50,573 bases of DNA from the NCBI GenBank assembly GCA_017524035.1, contig JAFWUY010000124.1, positions 1 through 50,573 of the forward strand, read 5' to 3'. The notes under the pieces were generated by a model. The model was given only the letters and a program-made list of their open reading frames with translations, did not search any database and had not been told where the DNA came from. Shown one piece after another: positions 37,849 to 46,202 of this stretch (positions are counted from its first letter, which is position 1; each line of letters begins with the position of its first letter). Source of the DNA: Lachnospiraceae bacterium. Lineage in GTDB: Bacteria > Bacillota > Clostridia > Lachnospirales > Lachnospiraceae. Made by a program: the position numbers and the translations under genes.

Positions 37849-38025
37849 ATGTCATCAGTACAGGTAAAAGAGAACGAATCACTTGACAGCGCTCTTCGCC
37901 GCTTCAAGAGAAGCTGCGCAAAGGCAGGCATCCAGCAGGAGATCCGTAAGCGCGAGCACTATGAGAAGCCCAGTGTAAAGCGTAAGAAGAAGTCCGAAGC
38001 TGCCAGAAAGCGCAAGTATAACTAA
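37849..38025 (+). CDS. rpsU: 30S ribosomal protein S21
   Basis: A 58-residue basic protein, too short for the usual ORF length cut-off. The sequence opens [20 protein letters not shown], continues [20 protein letters not shown] and ends in a Lys/Arg-rich tail with [14 protein letters not shown]. This matches S21 throughout. AAGGGAGGT lies 8 bp before ATG. It is monocistronic between a promoter and a strong terminator. Confidence 0.97.
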   Translation: MSSVQVKENESLDSALRRFKRSCAKAGIQQEIRKREHYEKPSVKRKKKSEAARKRKYN

Positions 38026-38033
38026 GTCACGAC

Positions 38034-38066
38034 AGGCCCCCAAACCAATCGGGGGCCTTGTTTTTT
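38034..38066 (+). terminator. Intrinsic terminator after rpsU
   Basis: AGGCCCCC pairs with GGGGGCCT across a 9-nt loop and is followed by TGTTTTTT, starting 9 bp after the stop codon. Confidence 0.93.
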
Positions 38067-38081
38067 ATCGGAGGATAAGAG

Positions 38082-38981
38082 TTGGATATCCTTATCTGGA
38101 TAATAATTGTGATAATTGTCCTCGGTATCTGGATATGCACTTTCGATACAAACCGTTTTACCGTGTCAGAATACGGGTATGCGGATAAAAGGATCGTAAA
38201 GTCTCTTAAAGTCGTCTTTTTGTCCGACCTTCACTGCAAGATGTACGGTCCCGGAGGGAAATTCCTTATCGAAAAGATAAAGGAGATCGGGCCGGATCTT
38301 ATTATCTGCGGCGGAGATATGATAAATGCTCATCCGGGTGCCAAAACAGATAAGGTTGTCGGATTCTTACGCGAACTGAGCGGGGATTTTCCGATGGTTT
38401 ACGCTTTCGGGAATCATGAACTCAGACTTAAGCTTTATCCCGAGAATTACGGAGATGTTTGGGATAAGTATCTGAAAGCCCTTTCGGAATTTGATCTTAA
38501 GATCATCGAGAACGGAGCGGTAAAGTTTGAGGACTCCGGGGTTAACATAATCTGCTTTTCCGCGGAAAGAAAGTATTATAAGCGAAATACGAAGGTTGAG
38601 ATGGATCCTTCCTATATTGCCCAAACCGCAGGCTCTCCGGATCCCGGAACCTTCAATATACTGCTTGCGCATAATCCCGGCTTTTTCGATGCATATGCGG
38701 AGTACGGCGCCGACCTGACCCTTTCGGGACATCTGCACGGCGGACTTATGCGTGTGCCCGTACCTGTTTCGAAGAAAGCAAGGGAAGCCGGAGCACATGT
38801 TATGAGAGGTGTTTTTTCGCCGAGGATCAGACTTTTCCCAAAATATGACGGCGGAAGATTTGATAAAGGCGGAAGGTCCATGATCGTATCCAGGGGACTG
38901 GGAACCCACACAATACCCGTAAGGATATTTAATCCCGGGGATCTCGTGGTCATTGATTTAAAGCCCCCCGGTGGAGTATAA
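38082..38981 (+). CDS. Membrane-anchored metallophosphoesterase (YkuE-like)
   Basis: 299 residues with an N-terminal hydrophobic anchor (about 3-19), then a calcineurin-like phosphoesterase domain: FLSDLHCKMYG, GGDMINAH, FGNHE, LLAHNPGF and LSGHLHGG hold the metal ligands. The catalytic domain should face outside. Start is TTG with GGAGG 8 bp upstream, 16 bp after the rpsU terminator. Relatives act on phosphate esters in or near the envelope, but the substrate is unknown. It is followed by scpA after 12 bp. Confidence 0.86.
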   Translation: MDILIWIIIVIIVLGIWICTFDTNRFTVSEYGYADKRIVKSLKVVFLSDLHCKMYGPGGKFLIEKIKEIGPDLIICGGDMINAHPGAKTDKVVGFLRELSGDFPMVYAFGNHELRLKLYPENYGDVWDKYLKALSEFDLKIIENGAVKFEDSGVNIICFSAERKYYKRNTKVEMDPSYIAQTAGSPDPGTFNILLAHNPGFFDAYAEYGADLTLSGHLHGGLMRVPVPVSKKAREAGAHVMRGVFSPRIRLFPKYDGGRFDKGGRSMIVSRGLGTHTIPVRIFNPGDLVVIDLKPPGGV

Positions 38982-38993
38982 TCTAAAACTGTT

Positions 38994-39815
38994 ATGGCAA
39001 TACCTGTTAAGCTTCAGGTGTTCGAGGGACCCCTCGATCTGCTCCTTCACCTGATCGAAAAAAACAAAATAGACATCTACGATATTCCGATTGTCGAGAT
39101 CACCGCACAGTACCTTGAGTACATCAAGCAGATGAAAGAGGAGAACATGGATATCTGCAGCGAGTTCCTTGTAATGGCTGCGACTCTTCTCGATATCAAA
39201 TGCAGGATGCTTCTTCCGGTTGAGGAGAATGAAGAGGGCGAACCCGAAGATCCGAGAGCCGAGCTTGTTCAGCAGCTTCTCGAATATAAGATGGCACGCC
39301 GCCTTTCACTTGAGCTCAGGGACAGACAGCTGACCGCGGCACAGGTTATCTACAGGACCAAGTCGGTTCTTCCCGACGAGGTCAAGAGCTATGAAACACC
39401 CGTCGATTATGACGAGCTTATAGGCGATATGACCCTGTCGAAGCTTCATGAGATATTTAAGGCGATGCTCATGAGACAGGAGGACAGGATCGATCCCATC
39501 AGAAGCCGTTACGGCAACATCGAAAAGGATGAGATCGATATGGATGAAAAGACTCTTTTCATCCAGGCATACGCAAGGGAGCACAGAACATTTTCGTTCA
39601 GAAAGCTCCTTGAAAAACAGACAAGTAAGGCAGAACTCGTTGTAGCTTTCCTTATCATCCTTGAACTTATGAAGAGCGGAGAGATCTCCGTATCCCAGGA
39701 AAGCATAGACGACGATATCATCATCACATCCAATGTTGCCGGAAATGACGGTGAACCTGTACCGGCATCCGCATCCGAGGATGAAGTTTCAGTCAGTGAG
39801 GCAGTGGAGAACTAA
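38994..39815 (+). CDS. scpA: Segregation and condensation protein A
   Basis: 273-residue kleisin that joins the SMC heads with ScpB to compact the chromosome. It has the N-terminal signature VFEGPLDLLLHLIEKNKIDIYDIPI and the mid segment SEFLVMAATLLDIKCRMLLP, and a winged-helix C-terminus (VVAFLIILELMKSGEI). An acidic tail of about 25 residues follows. Its TAA stop shares a base with the scpB ATG. Confidence 0.95.
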   Translation: MAIPVKLQVFEGPLDLLLHLIEKNKIDIYDIPIVEITAQYLEYIKQMKEENMDICSEFLVMAATLLDIKCRMLLPVEENEEGEPEDPRAELVQQLLEYKMARRLSLELRDRQLTAAQVIYRTKSVLPDEVKSYETPVDYDELIGDMTLSKLHEIFKAMLMRQEDRIDPIRSRYGNIEKDEIDMDEKTLFIQAYAREHRTFSFRKLLEKQTSKAELVVAFLIILELMKSGEISVSQESIDDDIIITSNVAGNDGEPVPASASEDEVSVSEAVEN

Positions 39816-40384
39816 TGGAAGCAAGTGCAATTCAGAGTGCGATAGAAAGCATACTCTTTGCTTTGGGCGATTCGGTAAGCATCGATAAGCTTGCGGAGGT
39901 GCTTGAAATAACACAGTCGGAGACGGAAGATGCCCTCGATGCCATGTCGGAGAGATATGAGCAGCCGGAATGCGGAGTGCAGCTCGTAAGACTTGAGGAT
40001 TCGGTGCAGCTCTGTACCAAGACCGAGAACTATGAGTACCTTATCAAGATCACAAAGGCCAAGCCCAAGTTTTCGCTTTCGGATACCGTGCTTGAAACCC
40101 TTTCGATAATAGCTTACAAGCAGCCCGTTACAAGGATCGAGATTGAAAAGATCCGTGGGGTATCATGCGAGCATGCGGTCAACAAGCTTCTTGAATATGA
40201 CCTTATCAAGGAGTTCGGACGTCTTGATGCACCCGGAAAGCCCATTCTTTTCGGAACAACGGAAAACTTCCTTCGTTGCTTCGGAGTCACATCAATTTCG
40301 GATCTTCCCCAGATCACTCCCGATCAGGTTGAGGAGTACAAGAAAGAGGCGGAAGCCGAGATCAACGTCAAGCTTGATATCTGA
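39815..40384 (+). CDS. scpB: Segregation and condensation protein B
   Basis: 189 residues with two winged-helix domains. Diagnostic motifs are IESILFALGDSVSIDKLAEVL and LETLSIIAYKQPVTRIEIEKIRG, then LLEYDLIKEFGRLDAPGKPILFGTTENFL. It pairs with ScpA in the SMC complex. Its start overlaps the scpA stop, and a terminator follows directly. Confidence 0.96.
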   Translation: MEASAIQSAIESILFALGDSVSIDKLAEVLEITQSETEDALDAMSERYEQPECGVQLVRLEDSVQLCTKTENYEYLIKITKAKPKFSLSDTVLETLSIIAYKQPVTRIEIEKIRGVSCEHAVNKLLEYDLIKEFGRLDAPGKPILFGTTENFLRCFGVTSISDLPQITPDQVEEYKKEAEAEINVKLDI

Positions 40385-40390
40385 ATACTA

Positions 40391-40420
40391 AAAGAGTTCC
40401 CTCGCGGGAGCTCTTTTTTT
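40391..40420 (+). terminator. Intrinsic terminator after scpB
   Basis: AAAGAGTTCCC pairs with GGGAGCTCTTT (one G-U pair) across a TCGC loop, followed by a T-run. It closes the metallophosphoesterase-scpA-scpB unit. Confidence 0.9.
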
Positions 40421-40475
40421 GACAATAAATAGCAATTATTTCGCCTTATTTGTTCTTTAAAAAAACAGGGCGGTA

Positions 40476-40484
40476 TGGTATAGT
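40476..40484 (+). promoter_or_regulatory. Extended -10 promoter of the decarboxylase cluster
   Basis: TGGTATAGT is an extended -10 about 86 bp before the first gene of the cluster. No convincing -35 is seen at 17 bp. The leader to the GGAGG site holds no clear hairpin. Confidence 0.5.
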
Positions 40485-40569
40485 GGTTAGGATTGAAAAA
40501 ATGGGGAAAAATCGGTTTCCGAGATTTCTCCTTAAGTTCAAAATATAAAAATTTTTCGGAGGAAACAAC

Positions 40570-41967
40570 ATGAGCAGTACTTCAAAAGCGCTCGGACGTA
40601 TTGCATCCCTTTTCGATGAAGCAAGCTTTGCCGAGATCGGTGCACTCGTCACTGCAAGATCAACGGACCTGAACACAGATCCCAAAGCACTTGCATCTGA
40701 CGGATGTATTACGGGATATGGTACGGTCGGCGGAAGAGTCGTGTATGTCTACAGCCAGGATGCATCAGTCCTCGGAGGCAGCATCGGTGAAATGCATGCA
40801 CGCAAGATCGTAAATCTTTACGATATGGCAATCAAAACAGGATGCCCCGTTATCGGCATAGTTGACTGTGCCGGCATGAGACTTGAGGAGGGCTCCGATG
40901 CCCTTTACGCATTCGGCCGTATCTACGGACGTATGACCAAGGCAAGCGGTGTTATTCCCCAGATCACTGCGGTTGTAGGAAACTGCGGCGGCGGTGCGGG
41001 TCTTTTCTCAAGACTTTCTGACTTCACATTCATCGCTCCTGACGGAAAGCTTTTCGTAAGCGCACCTGATACCATTTCCGGTAATTATACCGCTAAGAAT
41101 GATACGGCAGGTGACAAGTTCCAGTCAGAGGTTTCCGGAAACGCAACCAAGTGTGCTTCCGAGGCAGAGCTTTTTGCAGCGGTAAGACAGCTCGTTTCCA
41201 TCCTTCCTTCGAATAATGAAACTTCAAATGACGATCCCGAAGGCACCTGTGCCGACGATCTCAACAGAGCTCTTGCAGTCACATCACCTGACGGTGCTGC
41301 CGCTCTTATTGAGAATATCGGTGATGCAGGTTCATTCATCGAGATTAGGGCAGATTATGAGCCTTCAATGGTAACCGCATTCATTAAGCTTGACGGAGTG
41401 CTTACCGGCGTAGTCGCAAACAATGCTTTCAAGGCAGGTGCAGACGGCAAGGGTGTTAAGATTGATAATGTTCTTACCGCCGACGGCTGTGACAAAGCTG
41501 CGGATTTTGTTAACTTCTGCGATGCTTTTGATATTCCTGTTCTTACTCTTACCAATGTCAAGGGATTCGACACCTCTATCGAGAACGAGAAGAGAATAGC
41601 AAGAAGCGCAGCTAAGCTTGCCGCAACATTTGCATCCGCATCCGTTCCCAAGGTTAACGTCATCACCGGAGACGCTATCGGTAATGCTGCCAATATCATG
41701 AATGCCAAGGCTCTCGGTTCCGATATCACCATCAGCTGGACCGGTGCAAAGGTCGGTATCATGGACGGAAAGCTTGCATCACAGATCACCGGAGCAGATG
41801 CTTCCGCAATCGATGCAGGTATGTCGGGTGCAGCTGATGCCGCACGCCGCGGATATGTCGATCAGGTTATTGCCGCAGCCGATACCCGTAAGTATGTTAT
41901 CGCATCATTTGAGATGCTTTATTCCAAGCGCGGAGAAGATATTTACAAGAAGCACACATCCATTTGA
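40570..41967 (+). CDS. CoA-ester carboxyltransferase subunit (MmdA/12S-like)
   Basis: 465-residue crotonase-fold carboxyltransferase related to methylmalonyl-CoA decarboxylase alpha, transcarboxylase 12S and propionyl-CoA carboxylase beta. N-domain motifs are YVYSQDASVLGGSIGEMHARKI and NCGGGAGLFSRLSDF; C-domain motifs are FVNFCDAFDIPVLTLTNVKGF and GNAANIMNAKALGSD. It is shorter than the usual ~510 residues and its N-domain is divergent. It heads a five-gene cluster with OadG-like, biotin carrier, OadB and OadA-like subunits, so it probably moves carboxyl groups between a CoA ester and carrier biotin. The CoA substrate (methylmalonyl, malonyl or glutaconyl) cannot be fixed by sequence. The start has GGAGG. 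Confidence 0.85.
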   Translation: MSSTSKALGRIASLFDEASFAEIGALVTARSTDLNTDPKALASDGCITGYGTVGGRVVYVYSQDASVLGGSIGEMHARKIVNLYDMAIKTGCPVIGIVDCAGMRLEEGSDALYAFGRIYGRMTKASGVIPQITAVVGNCGGGAGLFSRLSDFTFIAPDGKLFVSAPDTISGNYTAKNDTAGDKFQSEVSGNATKCASEAELFAAVRQLVSILPSNNETSNDDPEGTCADDLNRALAVTSPDGAAALIENIGDAGSFIEIRADYEPSMVTAFIKLDGVLTGVVANNAFKAGADGKGVKIDNVLTADGCDKAADFVNFCDAFDIPVLTLTNVKGFDTSIENEKRIARSAAKLAATFASASVPKVNVITGDAIGNAANIMNAKALGSDITISWTGAKVGIMDGKLASQITGADASAIDAGMSGAADAARRGYVDQVIAAADTRKYVIASFEMLYSKRGEDIYKKHTSI

Positions 41968-41981
41968 GGAAGGACATATAT

Positions 41982-42818
41982 ATGAAAAAATTCAGAATCG
42001 TTATATTGTCGGTCATCCTCGGACTTCTTCTGTGCGCATGCGGCGAAGCACCGGTATATTCCGAAATTCAGACCAAGAGAATGGAATACGCGGGAATGAT
42101 CGCAACATCCTACGGTATAAACATTATCAGTGAGGTTGCGATGGATCCCGATGTCATTTCGGGTGTTCCTTATACCGATTATACCTATGATGAGCTTGAG
42201 AAGTTCCTGGCGGATTACATCGGATTCAATGTTGACGGTTATGCATTTGCCAATGCCGTTGACAGTTTTCAGAAGGGTATTTCCGAAGCCGGTGAGATAG
42301 TCAGCATAGGAGAACCGGTGGTGACTCTTGACGGAAATGAGATCATCGTTGATGTGGAGTGTCTGTGCGAAACGAGATACGCAGATATTGAGATGATCTT
42401 TACCAATGACGTTTACAATCCCCGTATGATCAGTGCCGCATTCAATGCCAGATACACACTTGGCGAGAAGATGTCCAAGGCAGGTCTTAACACAGTTATC
42501 GGTATGGGCACTGTATTTATAATGCTCATTGTCATCGCTTTTATAATCTCTCTTCTCAAGCCTTTCGTCGGTGTTGTTGAGAAGGTGTCTGCATCTGTCA
42601 AGGCATTTTTCGCTAAGATCAAAGCAGCGTTTAAGAAGAAGGATAAAGCTGAAGAAGGTATCGATAAGGCTGTTGAACAGATCGTTAAGAATGAAACTGC
42701 TGTAAGTGCGGATGCAGAGCTTGTAGCTGTTATCGCAGCCGCAGTTGCGGCATATGAAGGCACCACGGATACAAGCGGTTTCGTGGTTCGTTCGATCAGA
42801 AAAATCAAGAGACAATAA
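41982..42818 (+). CDS. OadG-like gamma/delta subunit, lipoprotein form
   Basis: 278 residues. Lipobox LCAC follows an MKKFR signal peptide. A ~150-residue external domain precedes one transmembrane helix (about 165-190, VFIMLIVIAFIISLLKPF). A Lys/Ala-rich linker follows, then a C-terminal VAAYEG...FVVRSIRKIKRQ end typical of OadG/MmdD subunits that hold the complex together. Start taken at 41982 after GAGGAAGGA; a TTG at 41964 overlapping the previous gene is less likely. The lipoprotein N-terminus is unusual for OadG, which is normally under 100 residues. Confidence 0.82.
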   Translation: MKKFRIVILSVILGLLLCACGEAPVYSEIQTKRMEYAGMIATSYGINIISEVAMDPDVISGVPYTDYTYDELEKFLADYIGFNVDGYAFANAVDSFQKGISEAGEIVSIGEPVVTLDGNEIIVDVECLCETRYADIEMIFTNDVYNPRMISAAFNARYTLGEKMSKAGLNTVIGMGTVFIMLIVIAFIISLLKPFVGVVEKVSASVKAFFAKIKAAFKKKDKAEEGIDKAVEQIVKNETAVSADAELVAVIAAAVAAYEGTTDTSGFVVRSIRKIKRQ

Positions 42819-42836
42819 TTTCCGGAGGAAAAGAAT

Positions 42837-43205
42837 ATGAAAAACTATACCATTACCGTAAACGGAACCGCATATGCAGTAACCGTAGAAGAGAACGGCG
42901 CAGCACCCGCAGTGGCAGCACCCGCTAAGCCCGCTGCAGCAGCACCCGCTCCCGCAGCAGCACCCGCTCCCGCAAAGAGTGCAGGCGCAGGAAGCATCAA
43001 GGTTGAAGCAGGAGCAGCAGGAAAGGTTCTCAAGGCTGTCAAGAATGTCGGCGATGCCGTTAAGAAGGGTGATCCCGTTGTTGTTATCGAGTCCATGAAG
43101 ATGGAGATCAACTGTGTTGCTCCCCAGGACGGAACCGTTGCAAGCATTGACTGCAATGCAGGCGATTCCGTAGAGGCAGGAGCTGTTCTTGCAACCCTCA
43201 ACTGA
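42837..43205 (+). CDS. Biotin carboxyl carrier protein of the decarboxylase complex
   Basis: 122 residues. An N-terminal beta segment (YTITVNGTAYAVTVEE), a Pro/Ala hinge (about 22-46) and a biotinyl domain with Lys88 in ESMKMEI, 34 residues from the C-terminus as expected. It carries CO2 from either carboxyltransferase to the membrane beta subunit. GGAGG precedes the start and the gene fits 19 bp after the OadG-like gene. Confidence 0.95.
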   Translation: MKNYTITVNGTAYAVTVEENGAAPAVAAPAKPAAAAPAPAAAPAPAKSAGAGSIKVEAGAAGKVLKAVKNVGDAVKKGDPVVVIESMKMEINCVAPQDGTVASIDCNAGDSVEAGAVLATLN

Positions 43206-43224
43206 TGAAACGAAGGAGTAACCA

Positions 43225-44376
43225 ATGAGTTATTTTTTAAGCACGCTGGACAACCTCGTTCATCAGACAGCGTTCTTCAACCTCACGGTTGGAAACTACA
43301 TAATGATCGCGGTTGCCTGCTTTTTCCTTTATCTGGCTATTGCCAAACAGTATGAGCCGCTTCTCCTTGTGCCCATTGCATTCGGTATGCTGCTCGTCAA
43401 TATCTATCCCGACATCATCCTCTCTGCAGAGGAAGCTCCCAACGGTGCCGGCGGATTGCTTTACTATTTCTATAAACTGGATGAACTTGCCATCCTGCCT
43501 TCACTCATATTCATGGGTGTAGGTGCACAGACAGACTTTGGTCCCCTTATCGCCAATCCCAAGAGCTTCCTTCTCGGAGCTGCCGCACAGTTTGGTATCT
43601 TCGTTGCATATTTCGGAGCTATCTTCATGGGATTCAACGACAAGGCCGCTGCAGCCATCTCCATCATCGGAGGTGCCGACGGTCCTACTTCCATCTTCCT
43701 TGCAGGAAAGCTCGGACAGACCGCACTTTTAGGACCTATCGCGGTTGCCGCATATTCCTACATGAGCCTTGTTCCCATCATTCAGCCTCCCATCATGAAG
43801 CTTTTCACCACCAAAAAGGAAAGAGCCATCAAGATGGGTCAGCTCAGACCCGTATCAAAACTGGAGAAGATCCTTTTCCCCATCATCATCACCATCGTTG
43901 TATGTATGGTCCTTCCCACCACCGCGCCTCTTATCGGTATGCTGATGCTGGGTAACCTCTTCAAAGAGAGCGGAGTTGTCCGTCAGCTCACAGAGACTGC
44001 TTCCAACGCAATGATGTACATCGTTGTTATCTTCCTCGGAACCAGCGTAGGTGCGACCACATCTGCAGAAGCATTCCTTAACCTGAGCACTATCAAGATC
44101 GTCGTTCTTGGACTTGTGGCATTTGCATTCGGTACCTTTGCCGGAGTCATCTTCGGTAAGATCATGTGCGTCTTTACTAAAGGCCAGGTTAATCCCCTCA
44201 TCGGATCTGCAGGAGTTTCCGCAGTTCCCATGGCAGCAAGAGTATCCCAGAAGGTCGGCTCCGAAGAGGATCCCACCAACTTCCTTCTCATGCATGCAAT
44301 GGGACCCAATGTTGCCGGAGTTATCGGTACTGCAGTATGTGCCGGAACATTCATGGCGATGTTCGGAGTGTTCTAA
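43225..44376 (+). CDS. oadB: Na+-translocating decarboxylase beta subunit
   Basis: 383-residue, multi-helix membrane subunit that decarboxylates carboxybiotin and exports Na+. Key segment is SIIGGADGPTSIFLAGKL with Asp152, equivalent to the Na+-binding Asp of the GGADGP motif of OadB/MmdB/GcdB. The end GSAGVSAVPMAARV...MHAMGPNVAGVIG is also typical. Start after GAAGGAG. The beta subunits of oxaloacetate, methylmalonyl-CoA and glutaconyl-CoA decarboxylases are alike, so the symbol is by convention. Confidence 0.94.
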   Translation: MSYFLSTLDNLVHQTAFFNLTVGNYIMIAVACFFLYLAIAKQYEPLLLVPIAFGMLLVNIYPDIILSAEEAPNGAGGLLYYFYKLDELAILPSLIFMGVGAQTDFGPLIANPKSFLLGAAAQFGIFVAYFGAIFMGFNDKAAAAISIIGGADGPTSIFLAGKLGQTALLGPIAVAAYSYMSLVPIIQPPIMKLFTTKKERAIKMGQLRPVSKLEKILFPIIITIVVCMVLPTTAPLIGMLMLGNLFKESGVVRQLTETASNAMMYIVVIFLGTSVGATTSAEAFLNLSTIKIVVLGLVAFAFGTFAGVIFGKIMCVFTKGQVNPLIGSAGVSAVPMAARVSQKVGSEEDPTNFLLMHAMGPNVAGVIGTAVCAGTFMAMFGVF

Positions 44377-44386
44377 ACAGGGGATT

Positions 44387-44535
44387 TGTTCATGACGGGA
44401 GCCATGCTTGCATGGGCGACCGGAAATGAACATAAGTCCCGCACGACGAATGAGCAAATGATAATTTCTGAAGGAAATTATCGGATTTGCGAATTCGCCT
44501 GGGATTGCGAGAATTGCGAAGCAATGAAGCAATCC
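44387..44535 (+). other. Hairpin-rich intergenic region before the OadA-like gene
   Basis: The 187-nt gap holds three consecutive foldbacks. At 44387-44432, TGTTCAT and ATGAACA enclose an inner CCATG/CATGG stem. At 44460-44482, GATAATTTC pairs perfectly with GAAATTATC (5-nt loop). At 44502-44535, a nested GGATTGC/GCAATCC pair encloses ATTGC/GCAAT. None has a T-run. A TATAAA-like box follows near 44543. It may be a structured leader, an mRNA processing site or a small repeat element. Confidence 0.6.
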
Positions 44536-44563
44536 GTTTAGTATAAATAGAAAGGATAAAAAA

Positions 44564-46000
44564 ATGGCTGAAATTACTAAAAAACCCGTCGGGATCATGG
44601 AGACAGTCTTAAGAGACGCTCACCAGTCCCTTATCGCCACCAGAATGCCTACCGAGATCATGCTTCCCATCGTTGATAAGATGGACAAGGTCGGATACCA
44701 TGCAGTAGAGTGCTGGGGCGGCGCTACATTCGATGCATCACTCAGATTCCTCAAGGAAGATCCCTGGGACAGACTCAGAAAGCTTCGTGACGGATTCAAG
44801 AATACAAAGCTTCAGATGCTCTTCAGAGGACAGAACATCCTCGGATACAGACCTTATGCTGATGACGTTGTTGATGCTTTCGTTGAGAAGTCTATCGCTA
44901 ACGGTATCGATATCATCAGAATATTCGACTGCCTTAACGATCTGAGAAACCTTCAGGAAGCCGTCAACGCAACCAACGAGATCAAAAAGAGAGAGGGCAG
45001 GGGACATGCCCAGATCGCTCTTTCATATACTCTCGGCGATGCCTATACTCTTGAGTACTGGGCAGACATGGCCAAGAAGATCGAAGAGATGGGTGCGGAT
45101 TCCATCTGCATCAAGGATATGGCAGGACTTCTCCTTCATTACAGGGCTGCAGAGCTCATCAAGGCCATGAAGGAAGAGACCAGCCTTCCCATCCAGCTTC
45201 ACACCCACTACACCTCCGGCGTTGCAAGCATGACCTATCTTAAGGCTGTAGAAGCAGGTGTTGACGTTATCGACTGCGCAATTTCTCCTTTCGCACTCGG
45301 AACCTCACAGCCCGCAACCGAGGTTATGGTAGAGACCTTCAAGGGAACTCCCTATGACACCGGTTACGATCAGACTCTCCTTGCAGAGATCGCTGATTAC
45401 TTCGCACCCTACAGAGATGAGTGCATCAAGAGCGGCCTTATGAATACCAAGGTTCTCGGTGTTAACATCAAGACCCTTCTTTACCAGGTTCCCGGCGGAA
45501 TGCTTTCCAACATGGTAAGCCAGCTTAAAGAGCAGAAGGCAGAGAACCGTTACAGAGATGTTCTTGAAGAGATCCCCAGAGTCCGTAAGGACTGCGGTGA
45601 GCCTCCTCTTGTTACGCCTTCTTCACAGATTGTCGGAACCCAGGCTATCTTCAATGTCCTTATGGGCGAGCGTTATAAGATGGCTACAGGTGAGTTCAAG
45701 GATCTCCTTCGCGGTAACTACGGTCAGACCGTTAAGCCCATGAATCAGGAAGTCATCGACAAGGTCATCCCCGGCGAGAAGCGTTCCACCGCAAGAAGCG
45801 CGGAAGCTACCGGTCACACCGAGCCCGAGCTTGCTTCCATTGAGGCAGAGATGAAGGAGTGGAAGAAGCAGGATGAGGATGTGCTTTCATATGCATTGTT
45901 CCCTCAGGTTGCAACCGAATTCTTCAAGTATCGTCAGGCTCAGGAAACGGGTGTTGATGTAAATCTTGCCGACAAGGAAAACAAGGTATATCCTGTTTGA
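44564..46000 (+). CDS. oadA: Oxaloacetate/pyruvate carboxyltransferase subunit (OadA/5S-like)
   Basis: 478-residue TIM-barrel carboxyltransferase of the OadA, PycB and transcarboxylase-5S family. It has metal and catalytic motifs ETVLRDAHQSLIATR, FDASLRFLKEDPW, FRGQNILGYR, CIKDMAGLL (catalytic Lys) and LHTHYTSG (metal His pair), plus the PYC_OADA domain near 300-440. The biotinyl domain found at the C-terminus of many OadA proteins is absent, so it must use the separate carrier at 42837. Start follows GAAAGGA. A terminator closes the cluster. Confidence 0.93.
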   Translation: MAEITKKPVGIMETVLRDAHQSLIATRMPTEIMLPIVDKMDKVGYHAVECWGGATFDASLRFLKEDPWDRLRKLRDGFKNTKLQMLFRGQNILGYRPYADDVVDAFVEKSIANGIDIIRIFDCLNDLRNLQEAVNATNEIKKREGRGHAQIALSYTLGDAYTLEYWADMAKKIEEMGADSICIKDMAGLLLHYRAAELIKAMKEETSLPIQLHTHYTSGVASMTYLKAVEAGVDVIDCAISPFALGTSQPATEVMVETFKGTPYDTGYDQTLLAEIADYFAPYRDECIKSGLMNTKVLGVNIKTLLYQVPGGMLSNMVSQLKEQKAENRYRDVLEEIPRVRKDCGEPPLVTPSSQIVGTQAIFNVLMGERYKMATGEFKDLLRGNYGQTVKPMNQEVIDKVIPGEKRSTARSAEATGHTEPELASIEAEMKEWKKQDEDVLSYALFPQVATEFFKYRQAQETGVDVNLADKENKVYPV

Positions 46001-46017
46001 TCAAACTGTGTTTTTAC

Positions 46018-46052
46018 AAAGTCCGGGTCCGAAAAAGACCCGGACTTTTTTT
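46018..46052 (+). terminator. Intrinsic terminator of the decarboxylase cluster
   Basis: AAAGTCCGGGTC pairs with GACCCGGACTTT (12 bp) across a 7-nt loop, followed by TTTTG, 18 bp after the OadA-like stop. Confidence 0.95.
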
Positions 46053-46098
46053 GTCAAAAAATATTTCAAAAAAAATTTTGTTAAACATCCGTGAAACC

Positions 46099-46127
46099 TT
46101 GACTTGACTGGATTTTCTAGTTAGAAT
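46099..46127 (+). promoter_or_regulatory. Promoter with overlapping palindrome upstream of the TetR gene
   Basis: TTGACT, 17-nt spacer, TAGAAT. The palindrome TTCTAGTTAGAA (46115-46126, arms TTCTA/TAGAA) covers the -10. Its position fits an operator for autorepression by the TetR protein encoded 76 bp downstream. That link is inferred from location only. Confidence 0.62.
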
Positions 46128-46202
46128 AACAAACGTCACTTTTAACGGAGTGTCGAAAGTCTAAATCAATCTATCAATCAAAAAAGTTAGGAAAGAATCT
46201 GC

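Noticed and set aside
42845-43225. 126-codon Ala-rich - strand frame opposite the biotin carrier gene
   Set aside because: It arises from the Pro/Ala-rich hinge codons read in reverse and has no initiation signal.
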